Shown here in pieces: positions 34,401-41,689 of a stretch of DNA of 41,689 bases. Below the pieces are notes generated by a model. The model did no database searches and was not told where the DNA came from. It was given only the letters and a program-made list of their open reading frames with translations. A program made the translations under genes and the position numbers. Every line of letters starts with the position of its first letter. Position 1 is the first letter of the stretch. Source of the stretch: Syntrophaceae bacterium (lineage in GTDB: Bacteria > Desulfobacterota > Syntrophia > Syntrophales > UBA5619). Location of the stretch: contig PLLC01000061.1 in assembly GCA_003141195.1 (NCBI GenBank), forward strand, positions 22,578 through 64,266. The letters are read 5' to 3'.

Positions 34401-34660
34401 CCCTCGGTGCTGCTCGAGGTGATCGACTTTACGCCGTTGATCGTGTTGACCGACCCTTCGATTTTGTCGGTGATGTCCACATCGATGACCTCGGGGCTCG
34501 CCCCATTGAGGTGCGTGGAGATCGTCACGATCGGGAAATCGACCTTGGGCAAGAGGTCCAGGCCGATCTCCGGATAGCTGACCGCACCGAGTACCACCAG
34601 GGCCATGATGACCATGGTGGCGAAAACCGGCCTTTTGACTGAGGTATCAGCGAGCCACAT
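31496..34660 (-). CDS. RND multidrug efflux permease (HAE1/AcrB-like)
   Basis: A 1054-residue inner-membrane proton antiporter of the RND superfamily, which exports hydrophobic compounds through a tripartite pump. Full length with 12 predicted TM segments in two halves. The proton-relay acids are in TM4 (GLLIDDAIIVIEN) and the essential lysine in TM10 (LVKKNAILLVDY), as in AcrB, so it is HAE1 rather than a heavy-metal HME type. Periplasmic docking and porter domains are present in each half. The ATG overlaps the adaptor stop by 14 bases, showing translational coupling. The cargo cannot be read from sequence. It belongs with the adaptor, two TolC-family proteins and TetR regulator upstream. 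Confidence 0.96.
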   Translation of the reverse strand: MWLADTSVKRPVFATMVIMALVVLGAVSYPEIGLDLLPKVDFPIVTISTHLNGASPEVIDVDITDKIEGSVNTINGVKSITSSSTEGDSRITIEFVLERDIDLAVQDVREKVALIRNKLPQDIDEPKIAKVDPDATAVMWLNLSGQKSVRELSTYVDEVLKEQLQRINGVGDIQLGGLQLRQVRVWLDASKLQAYGITANDVMGALQRQNVELPGGRIESLSKEYTVKVKGEFLNVPDFNDLVIAYDKGAPVRLRDLGKAEDGMEERRSIVRYNGIPAVGMGVQKQSGTNTVAVVNAVKAEIVKINKTLPPGMTLNIAIDQSIFIRRSIAEVQKHLILGSFFAILAVFIFLRNVRTTLISAVALPVSIIATFALIRVFDFTFNNMTMLALTLSVGLLIDDAIIVIENIYRHVEEGMAPREAATFATSEIGLAVMATTFAIVAIFLPVAFMKGMIGRFFLQFALTVVFAVLVSLLVSFTLTPMLASIFLKRVALKRENPAGKPAAIAPQHRLAEWFERGYKKMERGYRHVLAFSLNHRGIMLVGALILFAGSLYMTTFLGKELIPPEDQGQFIVRLEAPIDYSVEKADELFRPVEKILRQMPEVMAVYYVLGIGGYINRAIMMTRLIPKSERKKTQMDLKKEIRQKLSRFPGLKVSAEDFSMIGGGQRQVPIQYSVRGPDLMAIQTYAKQISDEFSKKPGVVDVDTSLEMGKPELKVFIDRDKAADFGVDISTIAEAINLLISGETDVTKYKDESRGKRYDLRIRLNPEERRDPDDLKKLYVRARDGRLVDLGNMVRIQEGGGPSVINRADRQRAVTLFASLEGIPLGQAIEELNGIAAKILPSDYLPKYRGQADTMAESFGYLLFALILGVTMAYMVLAAQFESFVHPFTVLLAMPLSFIGAFSALLLTGNTLSIYSFIGLILLMGLVKKNAILLVDYTNVLRARGLSRKEAILQAGPVRLRPILMTTFAMVFGMLPVALGIGEGAESRAPMGIAVIGGLLTSLFLTLVVVPAAYDLFDDWQGFFQRRRKGKKDGVMEQPRISPVAKEGGTSQP

Positions 34661-35777
34661 GGACCAGCACTCCTTCCATCAGATTGTTCTGTCCCACGGT
34701 CACGACGATCTCCTTTTCCTTCAGCCCCTCGGTGATCTCCATGAACTCCCCATATTTACGTCCGATCTTGACTTTTCTTTCCTTGGCCCTGTCCCCCTCG
34801 ACGACAAAGAGCTTGGTCGTGGAGTTATCGTAGAGGAGCGCGGTGATCGGGGCGACAACCGTGTCCCGCGACGTCCCCGTGTAGAGCGTCACGCGGGCGA
34901 AAAGCCCCGGCTTGAGACTCCGGTCGGGGTTGGCCACCACGGCCTCGACCTGGAGGGAACGGGTCTTCTCCTCCAGGCTGGGATAGATTGTCTTCACCCG
35001 GCCGCGAAATTCGCGCCCGGGGAAGGCATCCACCGCAAAGGAGACATCCTGATCCGCCCGGAGGCCTCCCACATCCTTCTCCGGAATGGTAAAGGAGAGT
35101 TTCAACAGGTCCGTCCGGATGATCGAGACCAGGAACGTGCCGTTGCGGATATAGTCCCCCGCGGTGACCTTCTTTTCTTTGATGCTGCCGGCCATGGGGG
35201 CATGGATCTTCGTCTTGGTCAATTTCTCCTTCGCCAGGTCGAGTTCCGCCATTGCCCGTTCCACATCCCCCTGGGCAACGGCAAGACGCGCGACAATATC
35301 ATCAAACTGCTGCTTCGTGACCAGTTCCTCCCGGTAGAGGGCCTCCTTGCGCTGATGCTCGAGTTTCGCATTGGCCAGGCTTGCCTGCGCCTGTTTCAGG
35401 GCGGCTGTTACCTGCTCCTCGGCAAGCCGGTAATCGGTCTCCTTGATCTCGGCAATGACTTGACCGGGGGTCACGGGAGATCCTTCGTCGACGTGGATCG
35501 TCTTGAGGATTCCGTCCAGTTCGGAACTGACATTGACAATTTCGTACGGATTGAGTGTCCCGATCGACTCCACGAAAGGCCGGAGCGAGCGGGTCTCCGC
35601 CGTCCAGACATGGACGTTGACGGCATTCTCCGTGGCCACTTTCTGCTCCTGTTTCTTGCACCCGATATTCAAGGAGACTCCGGCGCACAGCAGGATTGCC
35701 ATGACCACCGAACCAGCCCTGATTCTTTGCCGATCCGACCTGACTTCCCCGGTTAAAGACGACGTTCGTCCGAACAT
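34647..35777 (-). CDS. RND periplasmic adaptor (membrane fusion) lipoprotein
   Basis: A 376-residue HlyD/AcrA-type adaptor that links the RND pump to the outer-membrane channel. The signal segment MAILLCAGVSLNIGC has a lipobox, so the mature N-terminus is probably acylated at that cysteine. The lipoyl/barrel-sandwich halves (LDGILKTIHVDEGSPVTPGQ and later KIHAPMAGSIKEKKVTAGD) flank an alpha-hairpin (LAEEQVTAALKQAQASLANA). The beta-barrel and membrane-proximal parts follow. AAGGAG six bases before the ATG supports the start, and it ends overlapping the RND gene. It is 27 bases downstream of a TolC-family gene. Confidence 0.95.
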   Translation of the reverse strand: MFGRTSSLTGEVRSDRQRIRAGSVVMAILLCAGVSLNIGCKKQEQKVATENAVNVHVWTAETRSLRPFVESIGTLNPYEIVNVSSELDGILKTIHVDEGSPVTPGQVIAEIKETDYRLAEEQVTAALKQAQASLANAKLEHQRKEALYREELVTKQQFDDIVARLAVAQGDVERAMAELDLAKEKLTKTKIHAPMAGSIKEKKVTAGDYIRNGTFLVSIIRTDLLKLSFTIPEKDVGGLRADQDVSFAVDAFPGREFRGRVKTIYPSLEEKTRSLQVEAVVANPDRSLKPGLFARVTLYTGTSRDTVVAPITALLYDNSTTKLFVVEGDRAKERKVKIGRKYGEFMEITEGLKEKEIVVTVGQNNLMEGVLVHVAR

Positions 35778-35804
35778 GCAAAACTCCTTCCTGACCTGTC
35801 TATT

Positions 35805-37118
35805 CTATTTCGTCGCGGCCACTGTCGCAAGCAGCGCTCCCGTAGCCTTCTTGATTCGTAGGAGGGCCAGCCGGTAACCGTACTCCGCCGACGCCACCTT
35901 CCGCTCCGCCGACACCAGAAGGGTGTTGGCGTCCATCACATCGAGGCTGTTCGACAGACCGAACTCAAACTGCCTCGCCACGGCGCGGTAGTTATCACGG
36001 GCGAAAAGCAGTTGGTCGTTGAGAAACAGGAGGATTCCCTTCTGGGTAACCAGATCCAGATAGCCGGTCTGGACCTCGATCTCGATCCCCTTTTTCATGT
36101 CCTCGTAATAAAGCGCGGCCTGCCTCTCCCGGGCCTTAGCCTCCGCCAGTTCGGCCTTCCGGAGCCCCCCCTCGAAAAAGGGGAAGTTCAGCGCAACCCC
36201 GCCGTAGATGCTGTCCCGGTTCAGGCTTGCCGTTGGCGGGTACTGATCGGATACGCTATAGACTCCGGATACGGAAACGGTGGGCCAGAAGGCCCCCTCG
36301 GCATATTTGATCTGATCCGCAGCGATCTGCTTCTGCACCTCCAGACTTTTCAGATCCGCCCGCGCGGCGAATGCCTGTTCCTGGAAAAAGCTCAGCACAG
36401 GGACTTCACCCTCCACCGGGGGAACTTCCCGAAGCGAGAAGTCCCCTGCGATTCCGACATTGCTCGCCAGGACGGCCATTGCCAGCTCGAGACCGTTTTG
36501 CGCCTGAAGGCGGTCCGATTTCGCACCGGAGAGCTCCCCCTCCGCCCTGAGGAGCGCCGTCTTGGTCACCTCGCCGATTCGGAGCCGTTTTTCAGCCGCT
36601 TCGCGGTATTTTGTCAATCTCTCCAGGTTGGCATCGGCGATCTCCAGGTTCTTCCGGGCCATGAGGACATCGTAATAGGCAGCGGCCACATACCGGAGGA
36701 GATAGTCCTCGCGGATGGCCGTGAGATCAAACTGACTTTTCGCCACGTTCTGCTTCGATATGCCGAGAGCCGTCAATTCCCGTCCGCTCAGAGAGAAGGT
36801 CTCGTCCAACCGGACCCCCCAGAAGGAGGCGCTCTCCGGCTGGAGAAGGGTTCCCTGTTCGTTCAGTATCTTTTCAGAATACTGCGTGACGCCGCCGAAA
36901 GCGGTCATACGGGGGAGCAGGAAAGAGCGGGCCTTATCTATCCCGATCTCGGAAATCGTGAGGTTCTCCTCCGCCACCCGGAGTTTTTCGGAACGGGTTA
37001 GGGCGATCCGGCTGAGATCTTCCAGGGAATATTCCTGCGCAAAAAGGGAGGCCGGCGCTGCCGCAAACAAAAAAAACAGGAGGCCGCCGACCGATAGCGC
37101 CATTACGATTTTCTTCAT
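35805..37118 (-). CDS. TolC-family outer-membrane efflux protein (second of two)
   Basis: A 437-residue outer-membrane factor of the TolC family. Signal peptide MKKIVMALSVGGLLFFLFAA ends near AQEYSLEDL. Two OEP repeats are visible, each with long amphipathic helices (SRIALTRSEKLRVAEENLTI and VDTLLVS-like SLDVMDANTLLVSAERKVAS). The ATG at 37118 is chosen for CAAGGAGAG just upstream and the signal peptide; a longer frame back to 37271 would overlap the preceding gene and add 51 residues of unrelated, arginine- and proline-rich sequence. It lies 139 bases after the first TolC-family gene and 27 before the adaptor. Two such genes in one RND operon are unusual; they may form different pumps. Confidence 0.93.
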   Translation of the reverse strand: MKKIVMALSVGGLLFFLFAAAPASLFAQEYSLEDLSRIALTRSEKLRVAEENLTISEIGIDKARSFLLPRMTAFGGVTQYSEKILNEQGTLLQPESASFWGVRLDETFSLSGRELTALGISKQNVAKSQFDLTAIREDYLLRYVAAAYYDVLMARKNLEIADANLERLTKYREAAEKRLRIGEVTKTALLRAEGELSGAKSDRLQAQNGLELAMAVLASNVGIAGDFSLREVPPVEGEVPVLSFFQEQAFAARADLKSLEVQKQIAADQIKYAEGAFWPTVSVSGVYSVSDQYPPTASLNRDSIYGGVALNFPFFEGGLRKAELAEAKARERQAALYYEDMKKGIEIEVQTGYLDLVTQKGILLFLNDQLLFARDNYRAVARQFEFGLSNSLDVMDANTLLVSAERKVASAEYGYRLALLRIKKATGALLATVAATK

Positions 37119-37257
37119 GGACTCTCCTTGCAAGTGGTTTGACGGGCCCACCATGACACGCATTCTTCCGCCCCGCTGCCGCCGCATCCCGCCAGAAGCA
37201 TCAGGACGACTGGGATCGCGAAAAGGAGAAGGGTTAAGGGCAAAGGCGCCGGCCGCT

Positions 37258-38640
37258 TCACTTCGTCTCACCCCGCACGGCGGTTCCCATTGCCCGCTCC
37301 AGCCTCGCCCGGCTGATGCTGTAATCTCCGAGGGCGTTGTCGTGATCCGATCTAACTTTCGTGAGAAGGGTCTGGGCGTCGATCACATCGGTCGAGGTCC
37401 CCACTTGCTCCCGGTACCGTTCGGTGTTGATCCGGAAATTCTCCTCGGCCTGTTCGATCGCTTTTTTCGACACCTGCACCTGTTTTTCCGCCTCATGGAG
37501 GAGGAGGAATGCATTTTTCACCTCGAGGGTGATCTGATCGCGGATGTTGGTCAGGATATCAGCCGCCTGGTTTTCGCGGCTGAGACCGGCATCTACACGA
37601 TTTTTTGTCTTCCCCCATTCCCAGAAATTCCAGTTTGCCACCGCCATGACATACCAGTTCTCCTGGTCCCGGTAGGGGCTTCCGGCGACGCCCGGCGTGT
37701 CGCCGTACCTCTCGTAGTTCCCGACCACACCGACGTTCGGGTAATACTCGCTTCGGGCCAGCGTGACAAGGCTCTTCGCCTGTTCCAGCCGGAGGGCATA
37801 CGACCGGATCTCCGGGCGGTTCTCCAGGGCCGCGGCGATGCAGGCGTCCAGCGGCTTCTCAAAGGACCGGTCGTTCAAGACGTCCTCAATCTCGACAGGG
37901 GCGTTGATTTCCTGCCGGAGAACCGTGTTGAATTTCGATTTGGCCATCTCCACGGCGTTTTCCGCCCGGACCAGGAACTGCTGGCCGTTCGCCAGCTCGA
38001 CCTCGGCGTAGAGCAGATCGTTTTTGGGGATGACGCCGACGTCGTAAAACGCCTGGGCCGTGTCCCTGTGGGCCTTCAACAATTCAAGGGACTGCTTTGC
38101 CACGGTGAGGATCCGGCTCGCCTTCAGGATGTTGAAATAGGCGATCTTCACCTCCTGGACGAGATCCTGAACCGCCGAGGTCTCTTCGAATCGGGCCACA
38201 TCCACCCCCAGGCGGCTCGCCTGATAGTTCGCGAGGATTCCGCCCCCGGCGAAGAGGGGTTGCTTCGCCTCGACGCTCCAGCTGTAGTTTTCTTTGGTCC
38301 CGGCCTGGTAGGTGCTCGGCGGGATCGTCACTGATCCTATCGGAGGAGGCAGCGTTAAAGATGTTCCGGGATAGTTGAAGGTCGGATCCGTATTGAGCCG
38401 GGTGTAGCTGTAGGCCGTGCTGAACTTCGGGAGGAATCCCGTGAAGGCCTCCTTCCGTTGCGCCTCGGCCCCCCGAACCCCCTCCTGCGCCGCGTGGATG
38501 AGGACGCTCTGCTTCAGGGCAAGATCGATGCTGTCGGAAAGCGACAGCGGCTTGACCGTCTCCGCCGCACGGGCGGCCGTCCCCAGGACCATCATCATGA
38601 TCAGGGCTAAAACACAGAGGGATCGTTTTTCAGTGCGCAT
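37258..38640 (-). CDS. TolC-family outer-membrane efflux protein (first of two)
   Basis: A 460-residue TolC-family protein with signal peptide (LCVLALIMMMVLGTAARA) followed by KPLSLSDSIDLALKQSV, the standard opening of an OEP repeat. The second repeat begins near residue 245 (PLDACIAAALENRPEIRSY) and the protein ends with ADVLDA-like GTSTDVIDAQTLLTKVRSDH. The barrel portion after residue 55 is rich in Tyr, Thr and Pro. Its ATG overlaps the last 11 bases of the TetR gene, so the two are coupled and the regulator leads the operon. It is clearly diverged from the second TolC gene and not a recent duplicate. Confidence 0.93.
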   Translation of the reverse strand: MRTEKRSLCVLALIMMMVLGTAARAAETVKPLSLSDSIDLALKQSVLIHAAQEGVRGAEAQRKEAFTGFLPKFSTAYSYTRLNTDPTFNYPGTSLTLPPPIGSVTIPPSTYQAGTKENYSWSVEAKQPLFAGGGILANYQASRLGVDVARFEETSAVQDLVQEVKIAYFNILKASRILTVAKQSLELLKAHRDTAQAFYDVGVIPKNDLLYAEVELANGQQFLVRAENAVEMAKSKFNTVLRQEINAPVEIEDVLNDRSFEKPLDACIAAALENRPEIRSYALRLEQAKSLVTLARSEYYPNVGVVGNYERYGDTPGVAGSPYRDQENWYVMAVANWNFWEWGKTKNRVDAGLSRENQAADILTNIRDQITLEVKNAFLLLHEAEKQVQVSKKAIEQAEENFRINTERYREQVGTSTDVIDAQTLLTKVRSDHDNALGDYSISRARLERAMGTAVRGETK

Positions 38641-39250
38641 TCTGCCTTACCCCCTCCAGAAAAATGTCCAGCACAAACGGAACCTTCGTTTTGAGAGACC
38701 CTTCCTTCGCCACGGTGAGCCACTTGAAGGAGCAGGAATTGATGATGCCGAGAAGCGCAGAGACCATCATGCGCGGATCCATCTTCTTCAAGTCGCCGGT
38801 GCGGATCCCCTCGCGGATCACCTCCTCAAGGAAGGAGACGTGGTCGGCATAATCGCGTATCATCCGCTCCCGGAGCGCCTCGCTTCCCTCCGACAGCGAA
38901 AGATGATCCCCCCGGACGAAGATGCTGCAGAATTCCGCATTGCTCTCGATAAACTGGAAATTCGAGGCAGTTAGAACCTCGATCTTTCTGAAAACGCCCG
39001 CCTCCTGCCCGACCGCTTTCCGGATTCCCTCGTACATCATGTTCAGCTTTTCAGTGAGCATCGCGGTGTATAGCTGCTCCTTACTCTCGAAAAACAGGTA
39101 GATCGTTCCGACGGCAAATCCCGACGCTGCGGCAATCTCCGCCACCGTGGTGTTGTAGAACCCCTTCGCGGCGAAGATTTTCTCCGCCTGTTCGAGGATC
39201 TCCGCCCGTCTCAGATTGAATTCCCGTTCCTTGCGCTTCGCTTTTTCCAT
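38630..39250 (-). CDS. TetR/AcrR-family regulator of the efflux operon
   Basis: A 206-residue TetR-type repressor. The N-terminal helix-turn-helix (ILEQAEKIFAAKGFYNTTV, EIAAASGFAVGTIYLFFESK) is textbook; the C-terminal ligand domain (from about residue 60) shows HDHLSL-like VRGDHLSLSEGSEAL and is not assignable to a known ligand. First gene of the efflux operon, overlapping the first TolC gene, so it probably represses its own operon until a pump substrate binds. A GTG at 39253 is an alternative start one codon earlier. Upstream lies an AT-rich promoter with a palindrome (39284-39296), a likely operator. Confidence 0.94.
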   Translation of the reverse strand: MEKAKRKEREFNLRRAEILEQAEKIFAAKGFYNTTVAEIAAASGFAVGTIYLFFESKEQLYTAMLTEKLNMMYEGIRKAVGQEAGVFRKIEVLTASNFQFIESNAEFCSIFVRGDHLSLSEGSEALRERMIRDYADHVSFLEEVIREGIRTGDLKKMDPRMMVSALLGIINSCSFKWLTVAKEGSLKTKVPFVLDIFLEGVRQNAH

Positions 39251-39268
39251 CACTGGTCCAATGTTTAT

Positions 39269-39297
39269 ATAATAGAAGGATCGTTCATTTTATGAAT
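39269..39297 (-). promoter_or_regulatory. Candidate promoter and TetR operator of the efflux operon
   Basis: On the minus strand a -10 TATTAT (39269-39274) has a weak -35 (TTCATA or ATTCAT) 16-17 bases upstream. Overlapping that -35 is the inverted repeat TTCATTTTATGAA (39284-39296; 5-bp arms, 3-base spacer), a shape typical of TetR operators. The predicted start is near 39262, only about 12 bases before the ATG. Confidence 0.5.
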
Positions 39298-39300
39298 GCG

Positions 39301-39573
39301 GGCTCACCCTGCTTTCAAAAACGGATTTTGTCAAGGGGAATTTTAAAAAGGGAATTTCAACATTCCCAGACGTCTCCGGGAGCCATATTCAATTCGGATA
39401 ATTCCCCTCTCCGCCGGGTCATGGCGCCAGGCCGAATCGACAGCCTTACTGAGCGTCAGCTTTGAAAGAGCGCGCGCCCAAGACCAGGGATATGCGGATT
39501 TGACGTAGTGACGCCCAGTAGTAATCGCTCATTACCTGACCAAGAGTTTTTTAATGAGATACCACAACCCGCT
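39301..39573. other. Intergenic region between the efflux operon and acyl-adenylating ligase
   Basis: No supported gene, RNA or repeat. A TTGACA (minus strand, near 39329-39334) lacks a well-spaced -10. On the minus strand GTAAT and ATTAC around 39522-39536 could form a short 5-bp hairpin after the ligase gene, but there is no following T-run. Confidence 0.5.
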
Positions 39574-40992
39574 TCAGGGGAAATCCGACCGGCAAACCTT
39601 CTGATCAACGACCATGCGTAGAGCCGCTTCCCGGTCGCGCTTTCCGGTCCCGGTCGAGGGGATGGCGGACACCTTCCGGATATGCCGGGGGATCTCGAAC
39701 GGGCTGAGTGTTTCTCGCATGGTGTTTTTCAAACACTTCAAGGTACCATCATAGACCACCAATGCGGCGATTCCATTCTCCCGGCCGGCCTGGACCGCTA
39801 CCTGGAAGACATAGACATCCTTGACCCCGGTATGGGTCTTGAGCTTCTCTTCCACGGCCCCCAGGTCCACACGGTTTCCACCCACCTTCACCACACGGTC
39901 GGCGCGGCCGTAGAGCTCGAATGTCCGGCCGTCATTACATACCCCGACCCGGTCTCCGGTCATAAAATACCCTTCCGAATCCTTAGCCAATTCGGGCGAG
40001 ATGAATGGCGATTTGACCAGCAGGCGTTCATCGCGGGTTTTCCATTCAACCACGGGGAACGGCTTCCATGCGTCCTCGCCATGCCAACGGCTGCGGGAGG
40101 CAATTCCACCGGTCTCCGTGGAACCGTACACCTCCTCCACAGGGGCGCCGGTATTCGCTGAAAAGGCCAGACTGTGCGCTTCCTCCAGAAATCCTCCAGA
40201 GGAGAAAGCCAGACGAACAGTGTCCAGTTGAAAGGGCCGCCCCGCCAGCGCCTTGTAATGCATGGGCGATCCAATAAAAACGGTAGCCCGTGCGTTATCC
40301 GCTTTCGTGACGATCTCTCCCGGAAAATAAGGGGTATCGTTCACGACCCCGGCCCGAGACACGAAGGGCAGCAGGACGGAAAACAATAAACCGTAGATAT
40401 GCTGCGGCGGCACGGACGCCAGGAAAAGGTCCTGGGGGGTGATGTGGAAATGATCGCTCAGGAAGAAGGCCTCGCCCAGGAGATTTAGGGGCGTCTTGGA
40501 CCAGAGCGAAGGCCTGTCCGACGACCCCCCCGAGTACAACCACAAAAAAGGACGATCGAGATCCCGCTCCAACTTAAGAGACCTGCCTGCTTTCACACGC
40601 GTCTTTGAAATGTCCGGCACCTCCAGGCGCACACCCTCCGGCGCCGGCCGGGAATTGTCCGACAAGATTAGATGCGTATCCTTTGAGCGGCATGCCTCGT
40701 CAACGACCTGTTCCGAGAGGGTATGAGGAATGACCAGCTCCGGACCGCCGCATAAGGCAGCCAGAATGGCGGCCATAAAGAAGCCCCGGTCCTCCGTCCA
40801 AAGACAGACCGGCCTGTGGTTCCGCCCCTCGTCCTCCAATAATACTTTGATGCGACAGGCGGTCTCTACCAGCTGCCGCCGGGTCATTCCACCGGAGATG
40901 AAATCCGACTCCGTATACAGCACCGGTTCATTAAATAGCCCCGTGATAGAGGTAGGTAAAACCTGTATGGTCGCTTGAGTGTCATCCGTCAT
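39574..40992 (-). CDS. AMP-forming acyl-adenylating ligase (acyl-CoA/ACP synthetase-like)
   Basis: A 472-residue ANL-superfamily enzyme that activates a carboxylic acid with ATP and probably transfers it to CoA or an acyl carrier protein. Motifs in order: a P-loop-like LYSGGSSDRPSLWSK (the usual T-S-G-T-T-G-x-P-K is altered, with Ser-Asp-Arg where Thr-Gly-x normally sits), EEVYGSTETGGIAS, YFMTGDRVG, RADRVVKVGGNRVD and the C-terminal GTGKRDRE with the catalytic lysine 451. It is shorter than typical acyl-CoA synthetases (about 520-560). Size and motif form resemble acyl-ACP ligases of aryl-polyene-type clusters, but no carrier or ketosynthase genes are in view. A small ORF and a strong promoter lie upstream. 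Confidence 0.88.
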   Translation of the reverse strand: MTDDTQATIQVLPTSITGLFNEPVLYTESDFISGGMTRRQLVETACRIKVLLEDEGRNHRPVCLWTEDRGFFMAAILAALCGGPELVIPHTLSEQVVDEACRSKDTHLILSDNSRPAPEGVRLEVPDISKTRVKAGRSLKLERDLDRPFLWLYSGGSSDRPSLWSKTPLNLLGEAFFLSDHFHITPQDLFLASVPPQHIYGLLFSVLLPFVSRAGVVNDTPYFPGEIVTKADNARATVFIGSPMHYKALAGRPFQLDTVRLAFSSGGFLEEAHSLAFSANTGAPVEEVYGSTETGGIASRSRWHGEDAWKPFPVVEWKTRDERLLVKSPFISPELAKDSEGYFMTGDRVGVCNDGRTFELYGRADRVVKVGGNRVDLGAVEEKLKTHTGVKDVYVFQVAVQAGRENGIAALVVYDGTLKCLKNTMRETLSPFEIPRHIRKVSAIPSTGTGKRDREAALRMVVDQKVCRSDFP

Positions 40993-41080
40993 GGCATTCC
41001 CATCGCCGATTTACGATATATGCCCATGCACACGGTTGTCCACGGGTGTTTAGCCTTTGCCGCGGCGGTGGTGATCTTTT

Positions 41081-41257
41081 TTACGGGATCAATTTTTCAC
41101 ACAATGGTCCGATATCGCCTTTGGCATACATGCGCGACATGACCTTGTTCATCCTGTCGCCGCCCGATCCTACGACCCAGTTCGGGCGTCCGGCAGCCCG
41201 CTTTTTATGATCTCTTCGATCTCGGCGGACGAACACCACGCCCAGGGTTGCCGTCAT
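41081..41257 (-). CDS. 58-residue ORF in the ligase leader, possibly a decayed gene
   Basis: An ORF with AAGGAA about nine bases before its ATG, starting roughly 25 bases downstream of a strong promoter; it ends 88 bases before the ligase. The second half (WVVGSGGDRMNKVMSRMY) looks like real protein. The first half is arginine-rich and odd, while the +1 frame of the same bases reads AEIEEIIKSGLPDAR, far more protein-like, before a stop. This is the pattern of a gene with a frameshift, or a sequencing error. I cannot name the family. Confidence 0.4.
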   Translation of the reverse strand: MTATLGVVFVRRDRRDHKKRAAGRPNWVVGSGGDRMNKVMSRMYAKGDIGPLCEKLIP

Positions 41258-41285
41258 TGATAAGAACTTCCTTTTTCACGGCGGG

Positions 41286-41315
41286 AGTATATAGAAGAAG
41301 GATCTTGTGTGTCAA
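41286..41315 (-). promoter_or_regulatory. Strong sigma-70 promoter upstream of the ligase
   Basis: On the minus strand a perfect -35 TTGACA (41310-41315) is followed after 18 bases by TATACT (41286-41291); a TATATA at 16-base spacing overlaps it (41288-41293). Transcription would begin near 41280 and run through the 58-codon ORF into the ligase gene. Confidence 0.65.
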
Positions 41316-41689
41316 TGGAAGTTTGACCACAAAATAGGGGGTGTGTTGCCGCTCATTGTGCAGGGATGTATCGAGTCGGCAGTCTATTTGATAAATTGGC
41401 TCACCTTTTTGTTGATTTACCCGCCAAAAGCCATTTTAGCGGCATTCCGGCAGACATATCCTTTACGCCTCAAATCAGCTTCGCTGATTCTTCGAATTCT
41501 CAAAGCGTTATGCCTGAATATATTCGTCCCAGGAATATTCAGAATCCCGATAGAGGTGTCATTACGTATCGAGATCTTGTAACCATGCAAAAATGACAGA
41601 TTGCTTGACTACAAGGAAGAAGCAGATGCCATTATCGTCGACAAGTGCGCAGTTTCAGTTTAGAAATGAGAGGTAATTGCAAAAGTACC
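41316..41689. other. AT-rich right end of the window, no supported gene
   Basis: About 374 bases of lower GC than the rest. Two plus-strand ORFs of 91 and 76 codons (41307-41582 and 41366-41596) overlap in different frames, have no clear ribosome sites, and match no family I know. The 76-codon one reads slightly more like a protein, but I do not call either. A gene could run off the window edge. Confidence 0.4.

Noticed and set aside
33053-34642. Long open frame (529 codons) on the plus strand, opposite the RND pump
   Set aside because: Its product is extremely rich in Asp, Arg, Gly and His with no hydrophobic core; it is the mirror of the pump gene.
36760-38334. Long open frame (524 codons) on the plus strand, opposite the TolC genes
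   Set aside because: It crosses two genes on the other strand that have signal peptides and TolC repeats, and has no recognisable protein features.
41160-41235. BolA-family gene upstream of the ligase
   Set aside because: AEIEEIIKSGLPDAR recalls a BolA opening, but the frame stops soon after and the following residues do not fit BolA.
1-41689. CRISPR array, rRNA or insertion sequence
   Set aside because: No evenly spaced repeats, ribosomal RNA signatures or transposase with terminal repeats were seen in the window.

Overview
The window looks like a chromosomal segment of an anaerobic deltaproteobacterium-like organism, possibly Syntrophales. This is inferred from gene content: a second EF-G, an isovaleryl-CoA-type acyl-CoA dehydrogenase, a tungsten aldehyde:ferredoxin oxidoreductase, RND efflux with paired TolC proteins, and high-GC housekeeping genes interrupted by accessory blocks. 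No rRNA, tRNA, CRISPR array or insertion sequence was recognised.

Region 1 (about 130-13800, all minus strand) is a phage-defence island of BREX/Pgl type. In transcription order it has two unrecognised small genes, a 1338-residue BrxC/PglY-like ATPase, a UPF0175/DUF3368 toxin-antitoxin-like pair, a DNA methyltransferase, PglZ, a BrxL-like AAA+ ATPase without a Lon protease domain, and perhaps a 73-residue ORF. Genes overlap or sit a few bases apart, so they probably form one operon. The gene set fits none of the BREX types I know exactly, and this is the best candidate for an undescribed system. The island abuts a truncated two-TM potassium channel gene, which suggests insertion into, or deletion at, that locus.

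Region 2 (14422-18875, minus) is housekeeping: an HD-domain phosphohydrolase, a TPR lipoprotein, a GerMN-domain protein and EF-G 2, plus a small coiled-coil protein. Region 3 (19000-23370, plus) has an acyl-CoA dehydrogenase behind a clear promoter and operator-like repeat, then a two-LysM exported protein paired with a ThiI/MnmA-like PP-loop enzyme. Region 4 (23386-25623, minus) has a DUF4301 protein coupled to a 37-codon microgene, and a DUF2284 cysteine-rich protein.

Region 5 (25950-27818, minus) is a second, more AT-rich defence block: an Mrr-type restriction endonuclease and an HNH endonuclease. Region 6 (28244-31048, minus) is a tungsten AOR cluster: AOR, a truncated radical SAM maturase and two MoaD/ThiS-like proteins, with a strong promoter and a 21-bp-arm hairpin between the first two genes. 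Region 7 (31187-39250, minus) is an efflux operon: TetR regulator, two TolC-family proteins, periplasmic adaptor, HAE1-type RND pump and a PII-like protein. Region 8 (39574-41315, minus) has an acyl-adenylating ligase preceded by a 58-codon ORF and a consensus-like promoter. The right end (41316-41689) is AT-rich with no gene I can support.
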